The notes beneath the pieces are model-generated. The model was not told the origin of the DNA. It did not search any database and saw nothing but the letters and a program-made list of their open reading frames with translations. The translations under genes were made by a program, and so were the position numbers. From Lautropia sp. (GTDB lineage: Bacteria; Pseudomonadota; Gammaproteobacteria; Burkholderiales; Burkholderiaceae_E), in the NCBI GenBank assembly GCA_030527825.1, contig JAUNAC010000001.1:558001-622000 (forward strand): a stretch of 64,000 nt of DNA, written 5' to 3'. Below, one piece after another: positions 38,910-50,064 of the stretch; the first letter of the stretch is position 1; every line of letters starts with the position of its first letter.

Positions 38910-40451
38910 TCAGAATGCGCCGTTTTGCTTGAAGTCCTTCAGGACTTCATGCATTTTGGCCTCGACATCCTTGTTGTAAGCCTTATCCTTTTCCAGCTGC
39001 GCTACAAAATCAGGAAATTTGCTTTGCACATGATCGTGCATGGCACGATCTGCAGCCAGCACTTTGTCAATCGGGATGTCTTCGTAATAATGATTGTCCG
39101 CGGCAAACAGGGTCAACGCCTGTTGCCAGACCTGCTGTGGCGCGTACTGGGCCTGTTTCATAAGTTCGGTTACCAGCCGCCCATGATCAAGCTGTTTGCG
39201 GGTACTTTCTTCCAGATCGGATGCAAACTGGGCAAAAGCAGCCAGCTCCCGGTACTGGGCCAGGGCAATCCGCGAGCCCCCTGCCAGCTTCTTGATCAGC
39301 CCTGTCTGGGCTGCCCCACCTACCCGGGACACTGAGATGCCAGGGTTGACGGCAGGCCGCACACCGGCGTTGAACAGGTCGGTTTCCAGAAAGATCTGTC
39401 CATCGGTAATCGAAATGACGTTAGTTGGCACAAAGGCCGAAACGTCCCCGGCCTGGGTTTCGATGATGGGCAGGGCGGTCAGCGAGCCGGTTTTACCCTT
39501 GACTTTACCCTGGGTGAAATGCTCGACGTATTCCTCATTGACGCGTGCGGCCCGTTCGAGCAGGCGTGAGTGCAAATAGAATACATCACCGGGATAGGCT
39601 TCCCGACCGGGTGGACGGCGCAGCAGCAACGAAACCTGGCGATAAGCCCATGCCTGTTTGGTCAGATCGTCATAAATGATCAAGGCATCCTGACCCCGAT
39701 CGCGGAAGTACTCACCCATCGTGCAGCCGGCATAGGGTGCCAGATATTGCATGGCTGCCGATTCCGACGCCGTGGCAGCCACGACAATCGTGTACTCCAT
39801 CGCGCCGAACTCTTCGAGTTTGCGCACAACGTTGGCTACCGTCGAGGCTTTCTGTCCGATCGCGACGTAGATACAGATCAGATCCTTGCCTTTCTGGTTG
39901 ATGATCGTGTCGATGGCCACCGCCGTCTTTCCTGTCTGGCGGTCACCGATGATCAATTCCCGCTGGCCACGTCCGATCGGCACCATGGCATCAATTGACT
40001 TCAGGCCGGTCTGAACGGGCTGGGAAACAGATTGTCGCGCAATGACGCCCGGGGCGACCTTCTCGATCACATCCGTTGCCTGCGCATTGATCGGACCCTT
40101 ACCGTCGATAGGCTGGCCCAGGGTGTTGACTACACGGCCAATCAGCTCCGGGCCGACTGGTACTTCCAGGATGCGTCCGGTGGTTTTGACGATGTCACCT
40201 TCGGAGATACTTTCGTACTCGCCGAGAATCACGGCGCCAACCGAGTCGCGTTCGAGGTTCAGGGCCAGGCCATAGACATTGCCCGGAAACTCGATCATTT
40301 CGCCCTGCATAACGTTCGACAGGCCGTGGATACGACAAATGCCGTCCGTGACGGATATAACCGTGCCCTGGTTGCGGGAATCCGCGGAGACCTCAAGGTT
40401 CTGGATCCTGCTTTTGAGCAGTTCGCTGATTTCAGCGGGGTTGAGCTGCAT
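38910..40451 (-). CDS. atpA: ATP synthase F1 alpha subunit
   Basis: The non-catalytic nucleotide-binding subunit, 513 residues. The P-loop [17 protein letters not shown] is at about 168-184, and the C-terminal signature [17 protein letters not shown] at about 365 supplies the arginine finger. AAGGAG precedes the ATG. It lies twelve bases after atpH and 69 before atpG. Confidence 0.98.
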   Translation of the reverse strand: MQLNPAEISELLKSRIQNLEVSADSRNQGTVISVTDGICRIHGLSNVMQGEMIEFPGNVYGLALNLERDSVGAVILGEYESISEGDIVKTTGRILEVPVGPELIGRVVNTLGQPIDGKGPINAQATDVIEKVAPGVIARQSVSQPVQTGLKSIDAMVPIGRGQRELIIGDRQTGKTAVAIDTIINQKGKDLICIYVAIGQKASTVANVVRKLEEFGAMEYTIVVAATASESAAMQYLAPYAGCTMGEYFRDRGQDALIIYDDLTKQAWAYRQVSLLLRRPPGREAYPGDVFYLHSRLLERAARVNEEYVEHFTQGKVKGKTGSLTALPIIETQAGDVSAFVPTNVISITDGQIFLETDLFNAGVRPAVNPGISVSRVGGAAQTGLIKKLAGGSRIALAQYRELAAFAQFASDLEESTRKQLDHGRLVTELMKQAQYAPQQVWQQALTLFAADNHYYEDIPIDKVLAADRAMHDHVQSKFPDFVAQLEKDKAYNKDVEAKMHEVLKDFKQNGAF

Positions 40452-40463
40452 GAAGGAAACTCC

Positions 40464-40997
40464 TTATTTCGTCAGGGACGCGGCGAGCTGGGAGAGCTTG
40501 CCGCGCACGGATGCGTCAATGACTTCGTCACCTATCCGGATGGAGACGCCGCCAATCAGTTCGGGATTTACGGTGGTGCTGGCCTTGATATTCTTGCCAA
40601 AACGCTGCTTGAGCGTTTCGATGATGCTGGCCTGCTGTTCAGGTGTCAGATCGAAGGCTGATTCGATCTGTACATCCAGGGTGCCCTCATGTTGATCGCG
40701 GCTACGATCGAACAGGATTGCGATGTCGGGCAGCTGGGCAAGACGGCCGTTGTCGGCCAGTACCTGTACAAAATTCTGCTGCTGTTGATCCTTCAGCCGG
40801 GCAGCTTCGGAAACAATGGCGGCAGCCTGGGAGTGTTCGATGTCAGGGTTATCGAGAAGATCCCGGGCGGCCTCGGTCTTCATGACCTCGGCCAGTCGCG
40901 CCAGTGCATCTGACCAGTCGGCCAGTTTCCGGGTCTCTACCGCAAGCTTGAATGCCGCCTCCGCATAGGGACGGGCAATAGTCAGTGCTTCCGCCAT
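40464..40997 (-). CDS. atpH: ATP synthase F1 delta subunit
   Basis: The peripheral-stalk subunit that ties alpha3beta3 to the b subunits, 177 residues. The N-terminal helical domain starts TIARPYAEAAFKLA and the C-terminal end has GGVSIRIGDEVIDASVRGKLSQL, whose core GDEVIDASVRGKLSQL is the family signature. It begins 13 bases after atpF. Confidence 0.96.
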   Translation of the reverse strand: MAEALTIARPYAEAAFKLAVETRKLADWSDALARLAEVMKTEAARDLLDNPDIEHSQAAAIVSEAARLKDQQQQNFVQVLADNGRLAQLPDIAILFDRSRDQHEGTLDVQIESAFDLTPEQQASIIETLKQRFGKNIKASTTVNPELIGGVSIRIGDEVIDASVRGKLSQLAASLTK

Positions 40998-41010
40998 GAT
41001 TCGTATCGGC

Positions 41011-41484
41011 CTAGCGCAGCTCGTTTTTCAGGTTGGACAATAGATCGGCATGCTGCTTGGCGTCGATCTCTCGCTTGAGGATACGTTCCGCACCACTGAC
41101 GGCCAGCTGGGCGACCTGCTCACGTAGCTGGTCGCGAGCACGCTCGGCGGCGAGGTTTGCCTCCTCTGCTGCAGATTTTTGGGCAGCAGCCAGAATACGT
41201 GCAGCTTCGGTGCGTGCCTGTTCAATCAGTTCCGCTGCCTGTTTGTCAGCGTTGGCGCGGACATCGACAGCGGAAGCGCGCGCCTGTTGCAACTCCTGTT
41301 CGACACGCTTCTCGGTGGCCTGCAATTCCGCCTTGGCCTGATCGGCGGCCGCAAGACCGGCGGCGATCTTCTTGCTGCGTTCATCCAGCGCCGCGGTGAT
41401 GGGAGGCCAGATGAATTTGGCAGTAAACCACCAGAGGGCTGCAAAGATGAAACACTGAACGATGATCGTAGCGTTGATGTACAC
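41011..41484 (-). CDS. atpF: ATP synthase F0 b subunit
   Basis: The stator stalk, 157 residues: one N-terminal membrane helix (about 5-25, ending FTAKFIWPPI) followed by a long charged helix rich in Ala/Glu/Lys that dimerises outside the membrane. The start is GTG, with GGAGA seven bases before it. Length and position between atpE and atpH are usual. Confidence 0.96.
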   Translation of the reverse strand: MYINATIIVQCFIFAALWWFTAKFIWPPITAALDERSKKIAAGLAAADQAKAELQATEKRVEQELQQARASAVDVRANADKQAAELIEQARTEAARILAAAQKSAAEEANLAAERARDQLREQVAQLAVSGAERILKREIDAKQHADLLSNLKNELR

Positions 41485-41587
41485 GCGAGATTCTCCGTAT
41501 CAATTTTGATACCTATAAGCAGTCTGGTGACCGCCGGGAAGCGGCCACGTCCTGTCTGCTTCTCTCAATCCACCGCTTTGATGGTCG

Positions 41588-41908
<321 letters not shown>

Positions 41909-41951
41909 TCAGCCGGCCAGTGGGTGGTACTGCTGGCCGACGGGCATCCGA

Positions 41952-42809
41952 TCAATGGGCATCATGTGCCTGACCAAGGTAAATCAGGGTCAGCATCATG
42001 AAAATGAAACCCTGAAGCACGATGATCAGGATGTGGAAGATGGCCCAGACAAGTCCTAGCACGAAGTGCAGGCCAGCTCCCCACCATGTGGCCAATGCGC
42101 CCAGCAATGCCAAAAGCATGAAGACCATTTCGCCTGCGAACATGTTGCCAAAGAGCCGCATGCCAAGTGAAACGGTTTTGGAGAGGTATTCAATGATCTG
42201 CATGGCGAAGTTGCAGATCCAGAGCAGGGGCTTGAAGATCAGGCCGATTCCACTGTTGCTGCCAGCGCCGAACGGGGCAGATAGCAGTTCACTGAAAAAG
42301 TGGGCCTTTTTGATCTTGATCCCGTAGTAGAGCGAGGCGAACAGCACAACGATGGCCATGGCCAGAGTGTTGTTCAGGTCGGCTGTCGGCAGGATGCGCT
42401 GGTAGTGGGAGATGCCAAGACCCGAGACGATGGCCGGCACGATGTCAACCGGAACCAGGTCCAGCGTGTTCATGAATACAACCCACACGAACACTGTCAG
42501 GGCCAGCGGCGCGATGTAGCGGATGTTGCCGTGAATGATTGACCGGGCCTGATCGTTGACGAACTCAACGAGGAATTCCACAGCACCAACAAAACGACCC
42601 GGAACGCCGCTGTTCACGCGACGGGCCACCAGCCACATTAGTCCACAGGCCAGAATGCCCATGAGCGACGACCAAAAGATCGTGTCGTAATTGATGATGG
42701 AAAAATCGACGATGGCCTTCTGGGGGTGGCCCGAGGAGTTAGCGCTGCCCAGGTGATGAACAATGTATTCAGCCGCGTTTGCTGGGCCATGTGAGGCTTC
42801 GGTCGCCAT
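41952..42809 (-). CDS. atpB: ATP synthase F0 a subunit
   Basis: The proton-channel subunit, 285 residues with five to six membrane helices. The essential arginine is in SLGMRLFGNMFAGEM, and FWSSLMGILACGLMWLVARR and the C-terminal ALQGFIF-like piece IIVLQGFIFMMLTLIYLG are family features. I chose the ATG at 42809; the frame continues to 42977 but that 56-residue extension overlaps the atpI gene. It lies 20 bases after atpI. Confidence 0.95.
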   Translation of the reverse strand: MATEASHGPANAAEYIVHHLGSANSSGHPQKAIVDFSIINYDTIFWSSLMGILACGLMWLVARRVNSGVPGRFVGAVEFLVEFVNDQARSIIHGNIRYIAPLALTVFVWVVFMNTLDLVPVDIVPAIVSGLGISHYQRILPTADLNNTLAMAIVVLFASLYYGIKIKKAHFFSELLSAPFGAGSNSGIGLIFKPLLWICNFAMQIIEYLSKTVSLGMRLFGNMFAGEMVFMLLALLGALATWWGAGLHFVLGLVWAIFHILIIVLQGFIFMMLTLIYLGQAHDAH

Positions 42810-42829
42810 CTTCGTAGGATTGTTGTGTT

Positions 42830-43228
42830 TCAGGATCCATGCATTGCGCCGCGTTGGACACCATGCACAGTGTGAATTTGATTGTCTCGATGTTGGATGA
42901 TTACCTGTAACCACGGGGCCTGCAGGGCGATTATGATGCCCAGCAACACTGCCCCCCAATGGGTCGGTGTCAGCCATCTGACGATAGCCATCAGAAACAG
43001 CAATGTCAAGGCGAGTTTTAGTATTTCACCCACGAGAAACGCCGTGACAAAAACCTGTGATGACCGTCGCCCCACTCGCCAGAGCATGCGAGCAAACAGC
43101 ATATTGGGGATGATGCATGCCATTCCCCCCAAGAGGATGTCCCGACACCCCGGAACACCCCAGTAGAGGATTCCGATGGCAGCGGTCACCCCAACCAGCA
43201 GGGATTGGACGCTAACGGTTTTCAGCAT
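42830..43228 (-). CDS. atpI: ATP synthase subunit I (assembly factor)
   Basis: A 132-residue membrane protein with four helices that leads the atp operon, where it helps assemble the c-ring in other bacteria. Features: GGMACIIPNMLFARMLWRV in the first half and EILKLALTLLFLMAIVRW in the second. The family is poorly conserved, so position supports the call as much as sequence. Transcription starts from the promoter about 155 bases upstream. Confidence 0.85.
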   Translation of the reverse strand: MLKTVSVQSLLVGVTAAIGILYWGVPGCRDILLGGMACIIPNMLFARMLWRVGRRSSQVFVTAFLVGEILKLALTLLFLMAIVRWLTPTHWGAVLLGIIIALQAPWLQVIIQHRDNQIHTVHGVQRGAMHGS

Positions 43229-43390
43229 TCTAGTCGCCCTCGACCGTCATTCGACATGGTGTCGGTAGCATGGCCAGCACTTCTTTCTGATAGGTAAAGA
43301 TGGCTGGTGACATGATCCGGCCCTGTCTGGATGTCGGCAGTCGGTGGCAGGCAGGCCCTTAACGAAGAACCAGCCGAGAAAACCTGCGTG

Positions 43391-43419
43391 AGTATAGGGG
43401 TTACTGCGGCTGCGGTCAA
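43391..43419 (-). promoter_or_regulatory. Sigma70 promoter of the atp operon
   Basis: On the minus strand TTGACC and TATACT are separated by exactly 17 bases (-35 at 43419-43414, -10 at 43396-43391), close to the ideal promoter. It faces atpI, giving a leader of about 155 bases. A stem TGCGGCT/AGCCGCA (43405-43411, 43425-43431) overlaps it and may serve as the parB terminator. Confidence 0.7.
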
Positions 43420-43569
43420 AGCGTAGCCGCAATCATCCAGCTGATGCATCATTCCCGTAGTGGGCCAAACGAAATGCATTATTCAGAATATTGGATATTG
43501 GAAAATGGGATCCTGGGGCTGTTTGGCCACGATGCGCACAGGCACATATGCCTGTCCAGTTTAGGGTCT

Positions 43570-44523
43570 TCATTCCTGAGTCACACTGTCAAGTTTGAGT
43601 CGTTCCAGTAAACCCGTGAATGCATCATTACTCGAAAAATGAATGACCAGCTTGCCTCGACCATTCGCTTTGCTGACGATTTCAACGGTGGTGTTGAGAT
43701 GATCGGCAATGCGTTCACGCAATCTGGCGACATCACGATCGGTTATGGTGTCCGCACCCCGGCGAGGGGCTGGATGTCCCTTGCTTTTGTTCTCTTCTAG
43801 CTTCTGGTTGACCATTTTCTCGGTTTCGCGAACAGAGAGACGGCGCTGGACAACCAGATGCGCCATGAGAATCTGCTCTGCGCGATCCAGAGACAGCAAA
43901 CACCGGGCGTGGCCCATTTCGATATCGCCTGCCAGCAGCATCGTCTGGACAGTGTCGGCCAGATTGAGCAGTCGCAACAGGTTGGTTGTGGCACTACGGG
44001 AGCGACCGATCGCCTGAGCAGCCTGTTCGTGGGTGTAGTGGAACTCATCGATCAGACGCTGAATCGCGCTGGCCTCTTCCAATGGGTTGAGGTCTTCTCG
44101 CTGGATGTTTTCAATCAGGGCAAGTGCGAGAGCGTTTTCGTCGCTGACCTCTTTGATGATGACTGGAACCCTTTCAAGGTGAGCCAGTGCTGCTGCGCGG
44201 AAGCGGCGTTCGCCAGCGATGATTTCATAGCGCCCATTCTGAATAGGGCGAATAACCAAAGGTTGCAAAAGACCGTGTTCATGGATGGAGTCGGCCAGTT
44301 CCTGCAAAGCAGATTCATCCATCCGGGAGCGAGGTTGATAACGTCCCGCCTGTAGCAGATTCAGGGACATTTCCTGAATACCCTGATCGCCGCCGTTTGT
44401 TGCTTGCTCGCTGACGGTGAGTGGCGAGACGGCTGGTTCAGGGGTCCCCGTGATCAGGGGGCTGTCACCACCAAGCAGTGAATCGAGTCCACGGCCGAGA
44501 CCGCCTTTAGTTTTTTTGCTCAT
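43570..44523 (-). CDS. parB: Chromosome-partitioning protein ParB
   Basis: A 317-residue CTP-dependent DNA clamp that loads on parS and drives origin segregation with ParA. The N-terminal KGGLGRGLDSLLG is typical of chromosomal ParB; the CTP-binding motif is YEIIAGERRFRAA, the HTH is EQAAQAIGRSRSATTNLLRLL (core QAIGRSRSATTNLLRLL), and the end is a basic dimer domain. I prefer the ATG at 44523, with AAGGA nine bases upstream; an ATG three codons earlier lacks spacing. Matching parS sites are at 48.6-50.1 kb. Confidence 0.95.
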   Translation of the reverse strand: MSKKTKGGLGRGLDSLLGGDSPLITGTPEPAVSPLTVSEQATNGGDQGIQEMSLNLLQAGRYQPRSRMDESALQELADSIHEHGLLQPLVIRPIQNGRYEIIAGERRFRAAALAHLERVPVIIKEVSDENALALALIENIQREDLNPLEEASAIQRLIDEFHYTHEQAAQAIGRSRSATTNLLRLLNLADTVQTMLLAGDIEMGHARCLLSLDRAEQILMAHLVVQRRLSVRETEKMVNQKLEENKSKGHPAPRRGADTITDRDVARLRERIADHLNTTVEIVSKANGRGKLVIHFSSNDAFTGLLERLKLDSVTQE

Positions 44524-44597
44524 TCCTTGCATTCCTTGGTATATGTTCGTGTGAGCTGGACGACGTGGCGCCGGCGACAGCTAATGAATCAATTGGG

Positions 44598-45581
44598 TCA
44601 ACCTTCCTGATGAGATGTGCCGGAACGCGCCGAATGGGTCTCTGCCGCTGCGATGGCTTCGCGTGCTTTGTCAGGGCCGGCATCTGGCTGATTCTGTTTG
44701 GAGGCTGCTGCCACCGGGGGTACCGCACCGTGCGAATCTGAAGTGCGATCCTGACCTTTTCTTGTCTTGGCGCGCTGTGCCTCGGATTGCATCTGGGATA
44801 TATAGGCCGGGGTGCGTTCGATCAGCTCGGAAGCAAAATCAAGATAACCCAGTGCGCCACGGGAGCCAGGGTCAAATCGCACGCCAGGCAATCCATGACT
44901 GGGCGCTTCTGCCAGACGGATATTGCGTGGAATAACCGCCTTGAAAACCTTTTCCTTAAAATGCTCTTCCAGTTGTACCGAAACCTGTTGCGCCAGGGTG
45001 ATCCGACTGTCATACATCACGCGCAGGATACCCATGATCTTGATTTCGGGATTGAAGTTAGCGTGCACTTTCCGGATCGTGCTGACCAGATCACTGAGCC
45101 CTTCCAGCGCGTAGTACTCACATTGCATAGGAATGATGACACCTTGCGCGGCACACAATCCATTGAGGGTGAGCAGCGAAAGGGAAGGGGGCGAGTCGAT
45201 CAGAATATAATCATAGTCAGCACTCACTTTGTCCAGCGCATCCCGCAGGCGTCGTTCCCGTCGATCAAGTTCCACCAACTCGACTTCGGCGCCTGCCAGC
45301 TCCCGGTTGGCTGGCAGTAAGTAATAACCCCCTGCATCCGAACGCTGGCGGGCCTCGTTAACCGTGGCTTCACCGATCAGAACATCATAGATAGACTTTG
45401 GCAGGCGGCGTTTGTCGATGCCGCTGCCCATGGTGGCGTTGCCTTGTGGATCAAGATCGACGAGCAGGGTGCGCATGCCCAGCTGAGATAGGGCTGCTGC
45501 CAGATTGACCGAGGTTGTGGTCTTGCCGACCCCGCCTTTCTGGTTCGCTATGGTGAGAATGAGCGTCACTGGGATCTCCAT
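44598..45581 (-). CDS. parA: Chromosome-partitioning ATPase ParA
   Basis: A 327-residue deviant Walker-type ATPase that moves ParB-parS complexes along the nucleoid. The ATP site NQKGGVGKTTTSVNLAAAL is at 13-31, Walker A' is LLVDLDPQGNATMGSGI and the ILIDSPPSLSLL box lies near 120. The core ends about residue 262; a Lys/Arg/Ser/Gln/Asp-rich, low-complexity tail of about 60 residues follows, longer than usual for chromosomal ParA. The start ATG overlaps the end of rsmG by 16 bases; a GTG four codons later is an alternative. Confidence 0.95.
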   Translation of the reverse strand: MEIPVTLILTIANQKGGVGKTTTSVNLAAALSQLGMRTLLVDLDPQGNATMGSGIDKRRLPKSIYDVLIGEATVNEARQRSDAGGYYLLPANRELAGAEVELVELDRRERRLRDALDKVSADYDYILIDSPPSLSLLTLNGLCAAQGVIIPMQCEYYALEGLSDLVSTIRKVHANFNPEIKIMGILRVMYDSRITLAQQVSVQLEEHFKEKVFKAVIPRNIRLAEAPSHGLPGVRFDPGSRGALGYLDFASELIERTPAYISQMQSEAQRAKTRKGQDRTSDSHGAVPPVAAASKQNQPDAGPDKAREAIAAAETHSARSGTSHQEG

Positions 45582-46468
45582 CGAGGGGATTGTGCGGGTA
45601 TGGCTTGGGATGGGCTATCTGCAGAAAAAATTGGCCCTCCGTGCGTAGCAAGAACGGAAGGCGGCGTTGAATTCCGGGCGAGAATGGCGAGGTTACGATG
45701 AACGCCAGGTTCAATCGTGCGAATGGTTTCGGCTGTTTGTAGATGGATGCTCTCGGGTAATTCTTGCTGTTCCTCGGTCAGCCGGAGCGATTTCATCGCA
45801 AATAAAAGTGAGTCATCACTCATGTAAGGTTCACACAAAGCAGCAAAACGACCAAGTGATGTAAAAGCCCTGCAGATGAAATTCAGTGTTCCATCGTGTA
45901 CGTCTGATGGCGGATTGATGAGCGGCGTTGTATATTTATGTGAGTGCACACTATCATTAAATTCAGCATGTAGCTGTCTGGGAGAGGTGTTTTGCACCTG
46001 TTTGTCGAGCAATTCCCGTAATATTTCGATTTTTCCAGGGAGTACCTGTGCATTGTTGAGCCGGAGGGTGAGGACAGAGTGCCTTAGGAAGGCAACTTTC
46101 TTTCCTACAGGTTCCAGCAAAAAAATAGGTCGCTGAGGTTGGGTGATGGCTAGTAATACGCCTGGAAATCCCGCGCCCGTACCGACGTCGACCAATGGTG
46201 AATGACGGTCAAGATAGCGTGCAATTACTGGACTGACCGCGAGACTGTCCAGTAAATGTTCGTTGATGAGATGGGTGCTGTCCGTGTTTCCGAGCAGATT
46301 GTATGTCCGGTTCCATTGCTTGAGCAGCCTGGCCCAGCGAATGACCTGCTCAAATGCTTCGGGTGTCAATTCCAGAGCCAGCGACTGGAGTCCATGACGG
46401 AAGCAGTCTGTATCGTCCTCGGTCCACTGCGTGTCGGAACGTTGAGGGGGGGGGTGGCGGTTATTCAT
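45566..46468 (-). CDS. rsmG: 16S rRNA (guanine(527)-N7)-methyltransferase, enlarged
   Basis: Methylates G527 of 16S rRNA with S-adenosylmethionine. The SAM-binding motif [17 protein letters not shown] and the following [17 protein letters not shown] are clear, as is [11 protein letters not shown] and an AMKS version of the AMKG box. It has 300 residues, where E. coli RsmG has 207: about 33 extra residues rich in Asn/His/Ser lie before the CRAF segment (usual SRAF), and about 35 are added at the C-terminus. The extra DNA is AT-rich compared with the core. ATG overlaps the mnmG stop by four bases and its end overlaps parA. Confidence 0.88.
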   Translation of the reverse strand: MNNRHPPPQRSDTQWTEDDTDCFRHGLQSLALELTPEAFEQVIRWARLLKQWNRTYNLLGNTDSTHLINEHLLDSLAVSPVIARYLDRHSPLVDVGTGAGFPGVLLAITQPQRPIFLLEPVGKKVAFLRHSVLTLRLNNAQVLPGKIEILRELLDKQVQNTSPRQLHAEFNDSVHSHKYTTPLINPPSDVHDGTLNFICRAFTSLGRFAALCEPYMSDDSLLFAMKSLRLTEEQQELPESIHLQTAETIRTIEPGVHRNLAILARNSTPPSVLATHGGPIFSADSPSQAIPAQSPRWRSQ

Positions 46469-48570
46469 TCGTTGTTCCCCGAACTTGCCGTGGCTGATGA
46501 ATCTGGCTCCAGCTGATTTACCCCCGCTATGACAGGGAGAGTCTTTGGACGGGCCGCGTTTCGTTGTTTTTTGCGTAGGTGAACCAGGAGCAATGAAACC
46601 GCTGCCGGAGTCATGCCAGGTATGCGGCTGGCCTGACCAATGGTCTGTGGACGCCGCTCCATAAGCTTTTGCCGCACTTCATTGGACAGTCCAGACATGC
46701 TGGTGTAATCCAGATCCTCTGGAATTGGTGCTGCCTCTTGCTGGGCCATGCGCTGGACTTCCTGCTTCTGGCGATCAATGTAGCCTTGGTATTTGACCTG
46801 GATCTCTAGCTGCTCTGCAACTCTGGGGTCTACAACAAGAAACGACGCTGCTTCAGGCCACAAATGGACAAGATCGTTTAAGGAAACATTGGGTCGCTTC
46901 AGTAAATCTGATAGTGAGCATTTACTTATATTCATCTTGTGTGCCGTGCCAGTCGCCACAAGAAGAGATTCTGACGCATCGGTCTGAACATCATGGATGT
47001 CCGTAGCTGAAGTTTCAGCGTCCTTAGCAGAATCAAGAGTCCATTCATTAATCGGATTAACTGCGGGAGGCGTCTTTTTTCCTTGATACTGTTCCAAGAG
47101 CAAAGGATTGACTAGAGTGGCACGTAAAGAAGCAGCAGCATGTTCAAGCGCCTCTCGCTTGGCGGTGAACAGCGCCCAGCGGTGATCGTCAACGCACCCC
47201 AATTTCCTGCCGATTTCAGTTAACCTGAGATCTGCATTGTCTTCTCGTAAACTTAACCGATATTCTGCACGGCTGGTGAACATACGATAGGGTTCTAATA
47301 CGCCCTGGGTCAGCAGATCATCCATCATGACCCCCAAATAAGATTCGGCACGTTGTGGAACCCAGGCTGCTTCCCCTCTGGTATAACGGGCTGCATTCAA
47401 GCCTGCTACAAGCCCCTGAGCTGCAGCCTCCTCATACCCAGTGGTGCCATTTATCTGGCCTGCGAAGAACAAACCCTGAATCTGGCGCGTTTCAAGGCCA
47501 GGTTTGAGTGCTCTCGGATCGAAATAATCATATTCAATGGCATACCCTGGCCGCAGTAGCTGTGCGCGTTCCAGCCCACGCATCGAGCGAACCAAGTTGA
47601 GCTGTGTGTCGAACGGGAGACTAGTGGAAATACCGTTTGGATAGACTTCGTGGGTGTGCAGCCCTTCGGGTTCCAAGTAGATCTGATGTGATAACTTATC
47701 AGCAAAACGGTGTATCTTGTCTTCAATGGAAGGACAATAGCGCGGCCCGATCCCTTCAATGACACCCGTAAATAAGGGAGAGCGATCGAGTGCTTCTCGA
47801 ATGATTTCGTGTGTGTGATGATTTGTATGTGTTATCCAGCAAGATAATTGTTTGGGATGTTGAATGGAATCACCGATGAAGGAAAACACTGGGACTGGAT
47901 CAGTGTCGCCGGGTTGGGGTGTTAGTTGCGTATAGTCAATGCTTCTACCGTCAATACGAGGCGGTGTGCCAGTTTTCAATCTGCCCTGCGGAAGGGCAAG
48001 TTCACGTAAGCGAGATCCCAACATACGTGCTGAAGGGTCGCCTGCACGACCTGCCTCATAGTGATCGAGGCCAACATGCACTTTACCATTCAGAAAAGTC
48101 CCTGCCGTCAACACGACAGCCGTTGCACGAAACTGAATGCCGATTTGTGTCACGACACCGGCAATCCGTCCTCCTGCTAAAACAAGATCATCGACGGCTT
48201 GCTGGAAGAGCGTCAGATTGTACTGATTTTCCAGTGTCTCTCTGATCGCCTGTCGGTACAAGACACGATCGGCCTGGGCACGGGTCGCACGAACGGCAGG
48301 GCCTTTGCTCGCATTCAGGATTCGAAATTGTATGCCAGCCCGATCGGTGGCAAGAGCCATAGCGCCGCCCAGTGCATCAATCTCTTTGACAAGATGCCCC
48401 TTACCGATACCACCAATAGAGGGATTGCAGGACATTTGTCCTATCGTATCCAGATTGTGACTCAAAAGCAGGGTCTTGGCTCCACTGCGGGCAGAAGCTA
48501 AAGCGGCTTCGGTTCCTGCGTGTCCGCCGCCCACAACAATAACATCGAAGATATCTGGATGAATGCTCAT
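46465..48570 (-). CDS. mnmG: tRNA uridine-5-carboxymethylaminomethyl modification enzyme MnmG, with insertion
   Basis: FAD-dependent partner of MnmE that modifies wobble uridine in tRNA. The dinucleotide motif [14 protein letters not shown] is at 11-24, [17 protein letters not shown] and [14 protein letters not shown] follow, and the C-terminal tRNA-binding part contains [13 protein letters not shown] and [19 protein letters not shown]. It has 701 residues (E. coli 629): about 45 Asp/Ser/Ala/Thr-rich residues are inserted near 520-565 just before [11 protein letters not shown], and about 25 are added at the C-terminus. The insertion's DNA is AT-rich. First gene of the mnmG-rsmG-parA-parB unit. 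Confidence 0.93.
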   Translation of the reverse strand: MSIHPDIFDVIVVGGGHAGTEAALASARSGAKTLLLSHNLDTIGQMSCNPSIGGIGKGHLVKEIDALGGAMALATDRAGIQFRILNASKGPAVRATRAQADRVLYRQAIRETLENQYNLTLFQQAVDDLVLAGGRIAGVVTQIGIQFRATAVVLTAGTFLNGKVHVGLDHYEAGRAGDPSARMLGSRLRELALPQGRLKTGTPPRIDGRSIDYTQLTPQPGDTDPVPVFSFIGDSIQHPKQLSCWITHTNHHTHEIIREALDRSPLFTGVIEGIGPRYCPSIEDKIHRFADKLSHQIYLEPEGLHTHEVYPNGISTSLPFDTQLNLVRSMRGLERAQLLRPGYAIEYDYFDPRALKPGLETRQIQGLFFAGQINGTTGYEEAAAQGLVAGLNAARYTRGEAAWVPQRAESYLGVMMDDLLTQGVLEPYRMFTSRAEYRLSLREDNADLRLTEIGRKLGCVDDHRWALFTAKREALEHAAASLRATLVNPLLLEQYQGKKTPPAVNPINEWTLDSAKDAETSATDIHDVQTDASESLLVATGTAHKMNISKCSLSDLLKRPNVSLNDLVHLWPEAASFLVVDPRVAEQLEIQVKYQGYIDRQKQEVQRMAQQEAAPIPEDLDYTSMSGLSNEVRQKLMERRPQTIGQASRIPGMTPAAVSLLLVHLRKKQRNAARPKTLPVIAGVNQLEPDSSATASSGNNE

Positions 48571-48617
48571 ACGCTATTATAAAACGGGCAACTGGTATTT
48601 GTAGATGCTTTTTGTAT

Positions 48618-48633
48618 TGTTTCACGTGGAACA
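48618..48633. promoter_or_regulatory. parS site 1
   Basis: TGTTTCACGTGGAACA, the 16-base ParB-binding centromere site in its TGTTCCACGTGAAACA form on the other strand. It is 47 bases upstream of mnmG. Sites 1 and 2 also share flanking bases (ATTG before, AGCT three bases after). Confidence 0.9.
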
Positions 48634-49236
48634 GAGCTTTTTTGCGCGCGTTCTAACTCGACATTTAGACATTAAACGCTGCGTTGAAACGGGTGGGGTG
48701 AACGAAAGATGCTAGGCATCAGATTTGTGCCCCCTTTCGACGGCTATAAGTCATTCGCAAAACGGTGGCCTTGGTTTGCGAGTAGCCGAGCCCTGGTTGC
48801 CTTGTCGGATCGGGCTTTTCGTAGGCTAAAAATGCGCAGGCATCGGAGGGACAGACATCCGGCGAATTGAAAAATTTCCGACAGACCAAGGCTTAGAGGG
48901 CTAGACGATGAAATACGATATCCCGCGCGTCGTTATAGACACTAAATATGTCTGTTTGCGTGTCTGTGACTCACTTCTAGGGATTAAATTTTCCCTGTTT
49001 GCGGAAATATAACGAATTTAGGCTCGTCCATAATGACGAAGTCTATTAACTCCAGCACGTGTTGTTGTTCGAGCGGCTAGTGAATTCGGAACATAGGTGC
49101 TACCAGGTCTGGCGATATGCTTTCCTGATTCGACGGCTTATCTCAAAACGTTCTATCATCAGTTATCTCGTCCCTCGTGTTGAAGAGAATAGCCGCACGC
49201 AGGCGAAATAGATCCTCTTCCTGCGGCCGGAGTGAT

Positions 49237-49252
49237 TGTTTCACGTGGAACA
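49237..49252. promoter_or_regulatory. parS site 2
   Basis: TGTTTCACGTGGAACA, identical to site 1 and 619 bases from it. Confidence 0.9.
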
Positions 49253-49742
49253 CAGCTGGCACCCCTCCCTTAAAATGGTCGTTCAACGGAGATCGCCGTG
49301 CAACCTGAAGAGTAAGAGCCTAGGTCTTATCGACGACGGCTATTTCGAGTTTCAAGGATTACTCTGATTTCCAGTTCCGTGGTGAGGCTATAACTTAGGG
49401 CCTCGTCAACCACAAGACACGGCATAATCCGCGCGCTTAGCCAAAAGAGGCCACCACTGGAGCGTAGTAGATGATCAGCTCGATACACCGATAGGTCGCT
49501 GAACCGTACGCGTACCGAGATATCAGCCTATTTTCGACTGATACGTGCAGTAGCCACGGCGGTATCAGGTCAGAACCGTTTTGTGCACCTAAATCTGAGT
49601 CAAAAACGAATATTTCGCGCCAAGAACGGGTGTGGCCAGGCACAGATTTCTGGCCATCATGCGGCTCACCAGGCACTTTTGGGATCTTTGGTGTCTTGTG
49701 AGCGATCCAGTTCATCTTTCCTACAATCAACTAGAATCGTGT

Positions 49743-49758
49743 TGTTCCACGTGAAACC
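49743..49758. promoter_or_regulatory. parS site 3
   Basis: TGTTCCACGTGAAACC, one base off the full 16-base consensus at the outer end, in the opposite orientation to sites 1 and 2. Confidence 0.9.
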
Positions 49759-50064
49759 ATCTTGGGGATTTTGGCTACCTTAGCCGATTTTGTGTGTGTT
49801 CGATTTTCGACTAGAGGCTAATTTTCTGTCGTCATTATCCCTAGACCGATCTTACTTAGTCCAGTCCAGGCTAGGTTCCAAGAGAATGTCCCCTAACCCC
49901 TAACCTAGACAAAATTTGTCTGTGAATGCGGACGAGCTATTTGTACATAGATCGTCATCGAGATCTGTTACGGATTCGGTAATTTGAACCCTGGAAATCG
50001 GGAAGCATGCACCCTGATATTTTGGATTTGGCTGAAGTCCAAAGAAAACAAGCCAGTCAGGGGA

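Noticed and set aside
49437-49783. ORFs of 97 and 66 codons in the parS block
   Set aside because: They overlap each other on opposite strands, lack ribosome sites and family likeness, and contain a parS site.
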